Origin: Pseudomonadota bacterium
GTDB taxonomy: Bacteria > Pseudomonadota > Alphaproteobacteria > Rhizobiales > Rhizobiaceae
Assembly: GCA_023404095.1 (NCBI GenBank)
Contig: JAEYDD010000072.1
Span: forward strand, 1 to 64,000
Reading direction: 5' to 3'
Length of the DNA: 64,000 nucleotides
Shown here: in pieces, positions 33,974 through 42,268 of the stretch
Layout of the letters: every line of letters begins with the position of its first letter
How positions within the stretch are numbered: the first letter of the stretch is position 1
Program-made: the position numbers and the translations under genes
Notes under the pieces: model-generated
The model's database searches: none
Told to the model about the DNA's origin: nothing
What the model saw: the letters and a program-made list of their open reading frames with translations, nothing else

Positions 33974-36900
33974 ATGAGCGAAATTCGCGGCGAGAAGGTG
34001 AAGTTTGGCCGGGGGGACATCGTTTCCCTGCATGACCTGCCGTCCGCCCGCGCGCATGAGCCGATCGTCCTGCACTGCACCGACCGGCCCAGCCACCTGT
34101 CAGTGATGACTCGTGTTTTCACCGTGTTCGGTGGCGTTGCGCTTCTTCTCATGATCCTCATCGTCGCCACCGTGGAGAGCGGACTGGTGGACGGCCCGCT
34201 GAACTCGCGGGCGCTCGCCGCGCTTAACCGGGCGGTGGGGCCGAACTACGAGGTCTCTGTCGCCAAGACGGTGATGCGCTTTTCCGGATTCGGCGGGCTG
34301 GCGCTGAAGGCGGAAAACGTCGCCTTCTCCCAGCGCAGTGACGGAGAGAATGTCGCAAATGCAGGCGCCGTCCTGATCGTCCTGGACCCGCTGGCCCTGA
34401 TGACCGGCCGCGTTGCTCCGACCAGCCTCGATATCGACGGGGCGATGTTCAATCCGGCCCTGCTGCCGAAAGGCCCACCGATCGACCTGTCCAAGTTCCG
34501 GCTTGATTCCCTGCCGGGCTATCAGGGCATGGCGTTCGATCGGCTGGACCAGTTCAAGTCGATGATCACCGGCACGGGGCTGTCCCGCGTTGGTATCACG
34601 AATCTTTCCCTGCCGGTGACGGGAACCGGCGGACGTCTGCGCACGCTCGACGTCGAGCAACTGACCTTCAGTCGCTCCGAGGGCGACGAACTGGCGATCG
34701 AGGGAAGTTTCGGGCTGGACGGAAAATCGGGAACGATCGCACTCGTTGCCGATGGCGCTGGCGACAACGACCAGCTTCGCGGCAATGTTTCCGGCATTCC
34801 GCTCGGCCTTTTCACGCTTCAGCACAATGCCGCAGGGGAGCTTCGAACCGGTCTCGATGCGCAGGCGGACATCGCGCTTTCGGCAATGCGGGGTACGACC
34901 GGCGTCGATCCGAAGCTCGAACTCGACGTTTCCAGCAATGGGGGCGCGCTCTACTTCGGCGGTATTGCAACAAGCCTGAAGCCGAGCAAGGTCTCGGTCC
35001 ACTACGATTATGAAAACCGCTCGGTCGAGATCCGGAATTCCGAGATCCATGTCGCACGGTCTTCCTTCCCGCTGACGGGAGGGGTGATCGATCTCGATCG
35101 CATGCCGAATGCCGCGCAGCCGGTGCAGGCCGGCTACGCGATCGATCTGCTCGTGCAGAATGCCGTCAGTGCGCCAGAAGATACGACCGAGGAGCCCGTT
35201 CGCTTCGATGCCAAGATCAGTGGGCGCATCCTGTCGGAAGCAAGGCAGGTGCTGTTCGATCAGTTGGGGGTGTCCAGTCCCAGGGGGCAACTGGCCGGGT
35301 CGCTCGGCCTGACCTTTGGCGGGGAAAGCCCCGAAGTGAATTTCGCCATGGTCAGCGACAGGCTGGACGCGACGACGGTCAAGCAGCTCTGGCCCTACTG
35401 GCTCGGGCGGCGCGCGCGCCAATGGGTTGTCGCCAACATCTACGGCGGCACGGTGACGAACGGACGGATCGAGGTGTCCATGGCCGCAGACCGGCCGCCG
35501 CAGCCCGACGGACGTATCGAACTCGGGCGCGGCGAGCTGATGATATCTTTCGACATCGCCGATACGCGCCTCAATATCGCCGGCGAGATCCCGCCGCTCA
35601 GGGACGCTGCCGGCCATTTCCAGCTGAACGGCGAGCGCATCGACATCGGGCTCAAGGCCGGCACCGCCTATATGGCATCCGGTCGCTCGGTGTCGCTGTC
35701 CAGCGGTACGTTCACGCTGCCGAACACCTACCAGAAGCCGCTGATGGCGGAGATCGACCTGAACATCGCCGGAGCAGGCGATGCGATCGCTGAACTCATC
35801 ACCTACAAGCCGATCGACGTTCTGAAGCGGACGCCATACGTGCCCTCGGACTTCACCGGCCCGGTAGCGGCCAACGTCAAGGCCAGGTTCGGGCTGGTGC
35901 GCGACCAGCAGCCGCCGCCGCCGGAATGGATTGCCGACATCGATCTGCAAGGCGTCGACGTCAAGAAGCCGATCGCCGGACGCACCATTACGCATGTCGA
36001 TGGAAATCTGGTCGTGACGCCCGTCCGCGCCGACCTCAAGGCGAAGGCGCAGATCGACGGCGTGCCGCTGGACGTCGTTCTCGTCGAGCCCGTGAGCACG
36101 ACGTCCGGGCTGAAGCGAGATCTTTCCGTCTCCGGCACGATATCGGATGCGGACCGATCGCGTCTCTTCCCCGGTCTCAACGACCTGCTGCAGGGACCTC
36201 TCGATGTTGCCGTGACACTTGGCGACGATGGTCACGAGAAGGTGGAGACGAATCTCGGGCGAAGCGTCGTATCGCTTCCCTGGATCGGGTGGACGAAGGG
36301 GGCCGGCGTGCCGGCAAAGGCGCAGTTCTCGCTGGAGCGTCAGGAGGGGACGACGCGGCTTTCCGATTTCGCCTTTTCCGGCGACGGGTTCTCTGTTTCC
36401 GGGGAGGTTAGCATCAATGGCGGCGCCTTGAGCATCGCCCGTTTCGACAAGGTAAGGCTGTCCGCCCAGGACGACTATGCGCTCGACATTTCCCGCGTGA
36501 AATCCGGCTACTCCGTCAAGGTCAACGGCAGCTCGGCAGACCTTAGGCCCGTACTTGCCAAGCTGAAGGCAGACCCTACCGGGACCGACAGCGGCGCAAA
36601 GCCGGTGTCGGTAACGGTTCGCGCCGCGCTGGACCGTGTCATCGGCTTCAACGGCGAAACGCTGGGCAATGTCAAGCTCGCCTACGGGACGAACGGGAGT
36701 CGGACATCCGCGCTCGATCTTTCGGCGGTCACAGGCAGCGGGCAGGCCCTCGTTGCGAAGCTTTCCAACGCACAAGGCACGGACACGCTGGAGCTGACGA
36801 CGGGTGACGCGGGCGCGCTGGCGCGCCTCGCCAATCTTTACCGCCACATGGAAGGCGGGCTTTTGAACATGCGCCTCAAGGCCGGAGCCGATGGCGGCTG

Positions 36901-37369
36901 GCGCGGGCCGCTCGACATCCGCAAGTTCACCCTGTCTGGCGAGGAAAAACTGCGCTCGATCGTGACGACGCCCGCCGGCGGGCGCAGCCTCAATCAGGCG
37001 GTGCGAAGCGAGATTGACACCAGCTCTATGCGGTTCGAGCGCGGCTTCGCTTTCGTCTCTTCGAAGGACGGCACGCTCAGGGTCGAAAACGGCGTCGTGC
37101 GCGGCGATACCGTGGGTGCGACGTTCCAGGGGATGGTGCGCGATGCCAACGACAATATGGAACTGACCGGCACCTTCATGCCAGCCTACGGACTCAACCG
37201 GCTCTTCGCCGAACTGCCGCTGATCGGCTTCATCCTTGGAAACGGAAGCGACCGAGGGCTGATCGGCATCACCTTCAAGCTGACGGGCGCGTTCGATCAG
37301 CCCAGGCTGATGGTCAATCCGCTGTCGATCATCGCGCCGGGGGTATTCCGCAACATCTTCGAATTCTGA
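33974..37369 (+). CDS. AsmA/YhdP-like (DUF3971) giant envelope protein
   Basis: An 1131-residue protein. One transmembrane helix at about residues 47-66 (VFTVFGGVALLLMILIVATV) anchors it in the inner membrane; the rest is a long beta-rich periplasmic domain built of repeating strands, with the C-terminal 'FMPAYGLNRLFAELPLIGFILGNGSDRGLIGITFKL' block of the YhdP/AsmA group. YhdP-like proteins are thought to bridge the periplasm and move phospholipids to the outer membrane. I chose the ATG at 33974; in-frame starts upstream give an Arg-rich tail unlike the family. Confidence 0.86.
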   Translation: MSEIRGEKVKFGRGDIVSLHDLPSARAHEPIVLHCTDRPSHLSVMTRVFTVFGGVALLLMILIVATVESGLVDGPLNSRALAALNRAVGPNYEVSVAKTVMRFSGFGGLALKAENVAFSQRSDGENVANAGAVLIVLDPLALMTGRVAPTSLDIDGAMFNPALLPKGPPIDLSKFRLDSLPGYQGMAFDRLDQFKSMITGTGLSRVGITNLSLPVTGTGGRLRTLDVEQLTFSRSEGDELAIEGSFGLDGKSGTIALVADGAGDNDQLRGNVSGIPLGLFTLQHNAAGELRTGLDAQADIALSAMRGTTGVDPKLELDVSSNGGALYFGGIATSLKPSKVSVHYDYENRSVEIRNSEIHVARSSFPLTGGVIDLDRMPNAAQPVQAGYAIDLLVQNAVSAPEDTTEEPVRFDAKISGRILSEARQVLFDQLGVSSPRGQLAGSLGLTFGGESPEVNFAMVSDRLDATTVKQLWPYWLGRRARQWVVANIYGGTVTNGRIEVSMAADRPPQPDGRIELGRGELMISFDIADTRLNIAGEIPPLRDAAGHFQLNGERIDIGLKAGTAYMASGRSVSLSSGTFTLPNTYQKPLMAEIDLNIAGAGDAIAELITYKPIDVLKRTPYVPSDFTGPVAANVKARFGLVRDQQPPPPEWIADIDLQGVDVKKPIAGRTITHVDGNLVVTPVRADLKAKAQIDGVPLDVVLVEPVSTTSGLKRDLSVSGTISDADRSRLFPGLNDLLQGPLDVAVTLGDDGHEKVETNLGRSVVSLPWIGWTKGAGVPAKAQFSLERQEGTTRLSDFAFSGDGFSVSGEVSINGGALSIARFDKVRLSAQDDYALDISRVKSGYSVKVNGSSADLRPVLAKLKADPTGTDSGAKPVSVTVRAALDRVIGFNGETLGNVKLAYGTNGSRTSALDLSAVTGSGQALVAKLSNAQGTDTLELTTGDAGALARLANLYRHMEGGLLNMRLKAGADGGWRGPLDIRKFTLSGEEKLRSIVTTPAGGRSLNQAVRSEIDTSSMRFERGFAFVSSKDGTLRVENGVVRGDTVGATFQGMVRDANDNMELTGTFMPAYGLNRLFAELPLIGFILGNGSDRGLIGITFKLTGAFDQPRLMVNPLSIIAPGVFRNIFEF

Positions 37370-37379
37370 TCCGTATACG

Positions 37380-37413
37380 AAAAAGGCCCGCTGCGTTCGT
37401 TCCGCCGCGGGCC
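37380..37413 (-). terminator. Terminator downstream of tyrS
   Basis: On the reverse strand GGCCCGC and GCGGGCC pair around a 15-base loop and are followed by TTTTT (37384-37380). It lies 26 bases after the tyrS stop and just beyond the end of the convergent YhdP-like gene, where the forward strand has no T run. Confidence 0.75.
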
Positions 37414-37439
37414 GAAACTGTTGGCTATCCGGCCCAGAT

Positions 37440-38693
37440 TCAGGCGGGGCGCACCAGAATGTGCTTCTTCTTGCCGAGCGAGAGCTTGATGACGCCGTCG
37501 GCGGTGACCTCGCCGCTGCCGATGGACATGCGTTCGTCACTGACGGCCTTGTCGTTGATGCGGACTGCGCCGCCCTGGACATGGCGGCGTGCTTCGCCGT
37601 TCGAGGATGCCAGGCCGGCGCGGACGATCAGCGCGAGCAGGCCGAGACCGCTTTCCAGTTCGCTCTTCGCCACCTCGATGGATGGCAGGTTTTCGGCCAG
37701 CGCACCTTCTTCGAACGTCTTGCGCGCGGTCTCGGCTGCCTGTTCGGCATTCTGCCGCCCATGCAGCATCGCGGTGATCTCGGTGGCGAGGATCTTCTTG
37801 ACCTCGTTGATCTCCGAGCCGCCGAGCGCCGACAGGCGCGCGATCTCATCCATGGGGAGCGTCGTGTAGAGCTTCAGGAAGCGGGTGACGTCGGCGTCCT
37901 CGGTGTTGCGCCAGTACTGCCAGAAGTCATAGGCCGACAGCATCTCCGGGTTCAACCAGACGGCGCCGGACAGCGACTTGCCCATCTTGGCGCCTGATGC
38001 GGTGGTCAGCAGCGGCGAGGTCAGCGCGTAGAGTTGCGGCGTGCCCATGCGGTGGCCGAGATCGATGCCGTTGACAATGTTGCCCCACTGGTCGGAGCCG
38101 CCCATCTGCAGGCGCGTATCGTAGCGCTTGTTCAACTCGACGAAGTCGTAAGCCTGCAGGATCATGTAGTTGAATTCGAGGAAGGACAGCGACTGCTCAC
38201 GGTCGAGGCGCATCTTGACGCTGTCGAATGACAGCATGCGGTTGACCGAGAAGTGGCGGCCGACATCGCGCAGGAATTCCAGGTAGTTGATGCTGAGCAA
38301 CCAGTCGGCATTGTTGATCATCAGCGCGTCCTTCGGGCCTTCCCCGTAGGTCAGGTAGTTGGAGAAGACCTTCTTGATCCCGGCGATGTTGCCGGCGATC
38401 GTATCCGGCGTCATCAGCTGGCGCGCCTCGTCCTTGAAGGAGGGATCGCCGACCATGCCGGTGCCGCCGCCCATCAGCGAGATCGCGCGATGGCCGGTCT
38501 GCTGCAGCCAGTGCAGCATCATGATCTGGATCAGGCCGCCGGCATGCAGGCTGGGCGCGGTCGGGTCGAAGCCGATATAGGCCGTCACGGTTTCCTTGCA
38601 GAGCAGATCGTCGAGGCCGGTCTCATCCGAAATCTGGTGGATGAAGCCGCGCTCGCTAAGCGTGCGAAGGAAGTCTGACTTGAAACCCGACAT
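37440..38693 (-). CDS. tyrS: Tyrosyl-tRNA synthetase
   Basis: A 417-residue class-I aminoacyl-tRNA synthetase charging tRNA-Tyr. The HIGH-equivalent is 'PTAPSLHAGGL', where the usual I-G-H is replaced by A-G-G, a form seen in alphaproteobacterial TyrRS. The KMSKS loop is 'KMGKS'. 'YIGFD', 'QAYDF' and 'GGSDQWGNI' bind tyrosine and adenylate. The C-terminus (about 350-417) is an S4 tRNA-binding domain. The ATG at 38693 begins MSGFKSDF; a longer frame is unlikely. Confidence 0.96.
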   Translation of the reverse strand: MSGFKSDFLRTLSERGFIHQISDETGLDDLLCKETVTAYIGFDPTAPSLHAGGLIQIMMLHWLQQTGHRAISLMGGGTGMVGDPSFKDEARQLMTPDTIAGNIAGIKKVFSNYLTYGEGPKDALMINNADWLLSINYLEFLRDVGRHFSVNRMLSFDSVKMRLDREQSLSFLEFNYMILQAYDFVELNKRYDTRLQMGGSDQWGNIVNGIDLGHRMGTPQLYALTSPLLTTASGAKMGKSLSGAVWLNPEMLSAYDFWQYWRNTEDADVTRFLKLYTTLPMDEIARLSALGGSEINEVKKILATEITAMLHGRQNAEQAAETARKTFEEGALAENLPSIEVAKSELESGLGLLALIVRAGLASSNGEARRHVQGGAVRINDKAVSDERMSIGSGEVTADGVIKLSLGKKKHILVRPA

Positions 38694-38792
38694 TGGTCTT
38701 CTCTCTTGTAGGGGAGCTCTGTGAACGAATGGCGCGGCATCTAGCACTGTTTTTACGCATAATCACTCCAAAAGTGATTCCGGGATTTCGGC

Positions 38793-39917
38793 ATGGAAAA
38801 GATACGAACGGCGATCGGGCTGATGAGCGGCACCAGCATGGACGGCATCGACGTGGCGCTGGTGAGGACGGACGGCGCCGACATGGTCGGGCGCGGGCCG
38901 GCAAAAGGGTTTGCCTACGATCCCGCCTTCCGCAGGCGGCTGCAGGCGGCGCTCGAAGGCGCGAAGGCGATCACCCGGCGCGACGAGCGGCCGGGCGATC
39001 TCGCCGCACTCGAACGGGAGTTGACGCTCCGCCATGTGGATGCTGTCGCGGCTTTTCTTTCGGAGAACGGGCTGGCAGCGGGCGACATCGACGTCGTCGG
39101 CTTTCACGGTCAGACGGTGCTGCACCGGCCGGAGCAGCGGCTGACGGTTCAGATCGGCGACGGAGCGCTGCTTTCGCGCCAGACCGGTATCGCCGTCGTC
39201 TACGACATGCGGGCGAACGACATGACGCATGGCGGGCAGGGCGCGCCGCTCATTCCCGTCTATCATGCAGCTTTGGCCCGCAACCTGCCGGCGGATTGCG
39301 CCTTTCCCGTCGTGTTCGTCAATATCGGGGGAATTTCCAACCTCACTTATGTCGGACCGGACGGCGAGATCGCCGCCTTCGACAGCGGGCCGGGCAATAC
39401 GCTGATCGACCAGTGGGTGGAGGCGCAGGCCGGCATCCCCTTCGACCAGGGCGGGATGATCGCAAGCGAGGGGCGGGTGCTCGCTGGCCTCGCCTCACGC
39501 TATCTCGACCACCCCTTTTTCACCGCCCGCGAACGCCGGTCGCTCGATCGCAACGATTTCTTGCCGCCCGCCGGTGCCGACGCGTCGCTGGAGGACGGCG
39601 CGCGGACGCTGGCGCACGTCACGGCTGCGGCGATCGTGAAGTCTGCGGGGCACCTGCCTCGGGTGCCGAAAACCTACATCGTCTGCGGTGGCGGCCGGCT
39701 GAACCGCGTCATCATGGGCGACCTCGAAGAACTCGCAGCGGCGCAAGGTGCGCAGGTGATGCCGGCTGAAACGGTGAAGCTGAACGGCGACAGCATGGAA
39801 GCGGAAGCCTGGGCGTATCTTGCGGTGCGCTCGCTGGACGGGCTGCCGCTGACCTTTCCGGGTACGACGGGGGTGGAGACGGCGATCACCGGCGGGGTGC
39901 TGGCGGTGCCTGAGTAA
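38793..39917 (+). CDS. anmK: Anhydro-N-acetylmuramic acid kinase
   Basis: A 374-residue sugar kinase of the hexokinase/actin fold that phosphorylates and opens 1,6-anhydro-MurNAc in peptidoglycan recycling. Hallmarks: 'GLMSGTSMDGIDVALV' (phosphate 1), 'DVVGFHGQTVLHRP', 'NIGGISNLTYVG', 'DSGPGNTLID' and 'VCGGGRLNRVIM'. Full length. It is divergent from tyrS, with a 99-base gap. The 150 bases after it hold the palindromic repeat at 40005-40034. Confidence 0.95.
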   Translation: MEKIRTAIGLMSGTSMDGIDVALVRTDGADMVGRGPAKGFAYDPAFRRRLQAALEGAKAITRRDERPGDLAALERELTLRHVDAVAAFLSENGLAAGDIDVVGFHGQTVLHRPEQRLTVQIGDGALLSRQTGIAVVYDMRANDMTHGGQGAPLIPVYHAALARNLPADCAFPVVFVNIGGISNLTYVGPDGEIAAFDSGPGNTLIDQWVEAQAGIPFDQGGMIASEGRVLAGLASRYLDHPFFTARERRSLDRNDFLPPAGADASLEDGARTLAHVTAAAIVKSAGHLPRVPKTYIVCGGGRLNRVIMGDLEELAAAQGAQVMPAETVKLNGDSMEAEAWAYLAVRSLDGLPLTFPGTTGVETAITGGVLAVPE

Positions 39918-40004
39918 GCGCCTGGGGATCTCTCCCGCCTATCTCTCCCATTGCAGGAAGGACCCGGTCGCGTGGCAGGACTGCGGAAACTGCCTCCGGG
40001 AATG

Positions 40005-40034
40005 CGTCATCCTCGGACAAGCCCGAGGATGACG
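40005..40034. repeat. Palindromic intergenic element (convergent gene junction)
   Basis: CGTCATCCTCGG and its exact complement CCGAGGATGACG flank the six bases ACAAGC. The motif resembles short palindromes that recur between genes in rhizobia. Its flanks are also partly complementary (CTGCGGAAACTGCC and GGCAGTTTGCC share the GGCAGTTT segment). It lies between convergent anmK and the hydrolase gene and may act as a transcription end or RNA-stability element. No T run. Confidence 0.55.
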
Positions 40035-40067
40035 GCAGTTTGCCTTGGATAGGCGGGCAGCTTTGGA

Positions 40068-40745
40068 TTAGCGGATGCGCTTTGCCGCCGGTTCCGGCGT
40101 CAGTTCGCCGGCGAGGCGGCGGTCGAGGTAGTCCTCGCATTCGGCCATGAGTGTTTCCACATGGCCGTTGAAGAAGTGGTTGGCACCGGGAATGGTCTTG
40201 TGGGTGATCAGGATGCCCTTCTGCGCCTTCAACTTCTCGACCAGGCCGTTGACGTCCTTTTCCGGCGCGACCTTGTCGGCATCGCCGTTGATGATCAGGC
40301 CGGAGGACGGGCAGGGAGCGAGGAAGGAGAAGTCGTAGATGTTCGGCTGCGGAGCGATGGACATAAAGCCTTCGATCTCCGGCCGGCGCATCAGAAGCTG
40401 CATGCCGATCCAGGCGCCGAAGGAATAGCCGGCCACCCAGCAGCTCTTGGAATCCGGATGCAGGCTCTGTACCCAGTCAAGCGCGGAGGCCGCGTCGGAA
40501 AGCTCGCCCGCGCCATGATCGAACTCTCCCTGGCTGCGTCCGATGCCGCGGAAGTTGAACCGCAGCGTGGTGAAGCCGCGCTTCTGGAACATGTAGAAGA
40601 GCTGGTAGACGATCTGATTGTTCATCGTGCCGCCGAACTGCGGGTGCGGGTGCAGGATGATCGCGATCGGGGCGTTCTTCTGCTTTGAAGGCTGGTAGCG
40701 GCCTTCGAGGCGACCGGCAGGTCCGTTGAAGATGATTTCGGGCAT
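40068..40745 (-). CDS. Alpha/beta hydrolase (dienelactone-hydrolase-like, 'HPHPQFGGTM' group)
   Basis: A 225-residue serine hydrolase. It carries 'IILHPHPQFGGTMNN' (oxyanion region), the nucleophile elbow G-Y-S-F-G with the catalytic serine, 'LIINGDADKVAPE' (acid) and 'GANHFFNGH' (histidine). This conserved bacterial group has no settled substrate. I use the ATG at 40745 with CGGAGT upstream, nine residues after an alternative ATG. It is transcribed away from the suf operon, sharing its upstream region. Confidence 0.88.
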   Translation of the reverse strand: MPEIIFNGPAGRLEGRYQPSKQKNAPIAIILHPHPQFGGTMNNQIVYQLFYMFQKRGFTTLRFNFRGIGRSQGEFDHGAGELSDAASALDWVQSLHPDSKSCWVAGYSFGAWIGMQLLMRRPEIEGFMSIAPQPNIYDFSFLAPCPSSGLIINGDADKVAPEKDVNGLVEKLKAQKGILITHKTIPGANHFFNGHVETLMAECEDYLDRRLAGELTPEPAAKRIR

Positions 40746-40799
40746 TCGTACTCCGACGTGTTTGCGGATCAAAAACTGTTTCGACGGCGCTGGAAGTCT

Positions 40800-40814
40800 T
40801 GACGAAACCAGTCA
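40800..40814 (+). promoter_or_regulatory. RirA-box-like motif (TGA-N9-TCA) upstream of suf
   Basis: TGA (40800-40802) and TCA (40812-40814) are separated by exactly nine bases, CGAAACCAG. RirA of rhizobia represses iron genes through TGA-N9-TCA iron-responsive boxes, and suf operons in this group are known RirA targets. The core is short and could arise by chance, so only the placement 150 bases before the suf operon makes it interesting. Confidence 0.35.
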
Positions 40815-40831
40815 GCTTTTCTAGAAACTAG

Positions 40832-40848
40832 TTTAGAACCATTCGAAA
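40832..40848 (+). promoter_or_regulatory. Irr-type iron control element (ICE)-like inverted repeat upstream of suf
   Basis: TTTAGAA and TTCGAAA are inverted around the three bases CCA, one mismatch from a perfect TTTAGAA-N3-TTCTAAA, the pattern bound by the rhizobial iron regulator Irr. Immediately before it is a perfect 10-base palindrome, TTTCTAGAAA (40818-40827). Together these sit in the divergent region between the hydrolase gene and the suf operon. Binding by Irr is inferred from the pattern and the operon's function. Confidence 0.45.
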
Positions 40849-40963
40849 CTTTGCTACGCTATGCGCGTATCGAGGTTCGTCTCTTACGGCAAGCCCGGCG
40901 GAAATTTCAAGAAAAATGCTCGCCGCGCTGCCACAGGAGCACCATCGGAGCTGATTTGCGATC

Positions 40964-42133
40964 ATGTCTGGACGGAAGAGGACATATCTGGACTGGAACG
41001 CGACCGCGCCGCTATCGGCCGCGGCGCGCGAGGCTGTCCTGTCCGCGCTCGACCTGCCGGGCAATCCCTCGTCTGTGCATGGCGAGGGGCGGGCGGTACG
41101 CGCGCTGATCGACGGCGCGCGCCGTGACGTTGCGGCGCTGGTCGGCGCAGAGCCCGCGCATGTGATCTTCACCAGCGGCGCGACCGAGGCCGCCAACATG
41201 GTGCTGACCCCCGATTTCCGCATGGGACGGACGCCTCTTTCGGTCGGCAGGCTCTATGTCTCTGCAATAGAACATCCGGCCGTGCGCGAGGGTGGGCGTT
41301 TCGATCGGGCAAACGTCACGGAAATTCCCGTTACGCCGGCCGGTATCGTCGATCTCGACGCGCTGAAGGCTCTCCTCGAAGTCCATGACAGGGCCGCGGG
41401 GCTGCCGATGGTCGCTATCATGCTGGCCAACAACGAAACCGGCATCGTGCAACCGGTGCGCCAGGCTGCGGAGATCGTTCATAAGGTCGGCGGCGTATTC
41501 GTGGTCGATGCGGTGCAGGCCGCGGGCCGGATGCCGCTTTCGATCGTCGAACTCGACGCGGACTTCATGATCGTCTCGGCGCACAAGCTCTCGGGACCGA
41601 AGGGCGCCGGTGCGCTGGTCTCGCGCGGCGAGGTGCTGATGCCGAAAGTGCTGATCCATGGCGGCGGGCAGGAAAAGGGTCACCGCTCCGGCACGGAAAA
41701 TGCCACTGCCATCGCCGGCTTTGCGGCAGCGGCGCGCGAGGCGACAGATACGCTGGAAGAGCGCACGGCTGCGATTTCACGCCTGCGCGACGGGATGGAG
41801 GCCCGAATGACCGAGTTGGCGGGCGACGTGATCATCCATGGCCGCGACGTTTCGCGCCTGTGCAACACGACATTTTTCAGTCTACCGGGACTGAAGTCCG
41901 AGACCGGGCAGATCGCCTTCGATCTCGAGGGGATTGCGATTTCGGCGGGTTCGGCCTGCTCCTCGGGCAAGGTGGGCGCCAGCCACGTGCTGACGGCGAT
42001 GGGGTTTGATGCCGGGCTCGGGGCGCTGCGCGTCTCACTGGGTTCAACGACGACCGAGACGGACGTCGACCGCTTTCTCGAAGCGTTCGGCAGGATTGCG
42101 GGCCGGCGGCGGCAAGGCGTCGCTGCGGCGTGA
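40964..42133 (+). CDS. Cysteine desulfurase, IscS/NifS type, first gene of the suf operon
   Basis: A 389-residue PLP enzyme removing sulfur from cysteine for Fe-S cluster assembly. The PLP lysine is K208 in 'SAHKLSG' and the persulfide cysteine C332 in 'SAGSACSSGKV', a group-I (NifS/IscS-like) loop; this differs from the SufS later in the operon. 'TYLDWNATAP' is the N-terminal motif. The ATG at 40964 has GGAG 13 bases upstream, weak for a start. The upstream gene is not iscR, unlike many proteobacteria; the operon instead has iron-box-like sites. Confidence 0.88.
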   Translation: MSGRKRTYLDWNATAPLSAAAREAVLSALDLPGNPSSVHGEGRAVRALIDGARRDVAALVGAEPAHVIFTSGATEAANMVLTPDFRMGRTPLSVGRLYVSAIEHPAVREGGRFDRANVTEIPVTPAGIVDLDALKALLEVHDRAAGLPMVAIMLANNETGIVQPVRQAAEIVHKVGGVFVVDAVQAAGRMPLSIVELDADFMIVSAHKLSGPKGAGALVSRGEVLMPKVLIHGGGQEKGHRSGTENATAIAGFAAAAREATDTLEERTAAISRLRDGMEARMTELAGDVIIHGRDVSRLCNTTFFSLPGLKSETGQIAFDLEGIAISAGSACSSGKVGASHVLTAMGFDAGLGALRVSLGSTTTETDVDRFLEAFGRIAGRRRQGVAAA

Positions 42134-42268
42134 TGAAAGTTGCAAAAGCGCAAGATTTTGCTTGCCAAAAGGTGTGAAAAGCCCCTTCTGGCGCCTACAT
42201 AACCGGCGGAAACCCGCCAGACGTTGACAAGCTTCCGGACCTTGGATCCGGAAAGATTGGAGAACGAG

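Noticed and set aside
34100..37582. 1160-codon open frame on the reverse strand opposite the YhdP-like gene
   Set aside because: It is a shadow of a high-GC coding strand: Arg/Gly/His-rich, no domain, and the forward frame has clear family blocks and a membrane helix.
40861..41127. 88-codon open frame in the suf leader overlapping the first desulfurase gene
   Set aside because: Overlaps the desulfurase in another frame, lacks a ribosome site and any IscR-like sequence.
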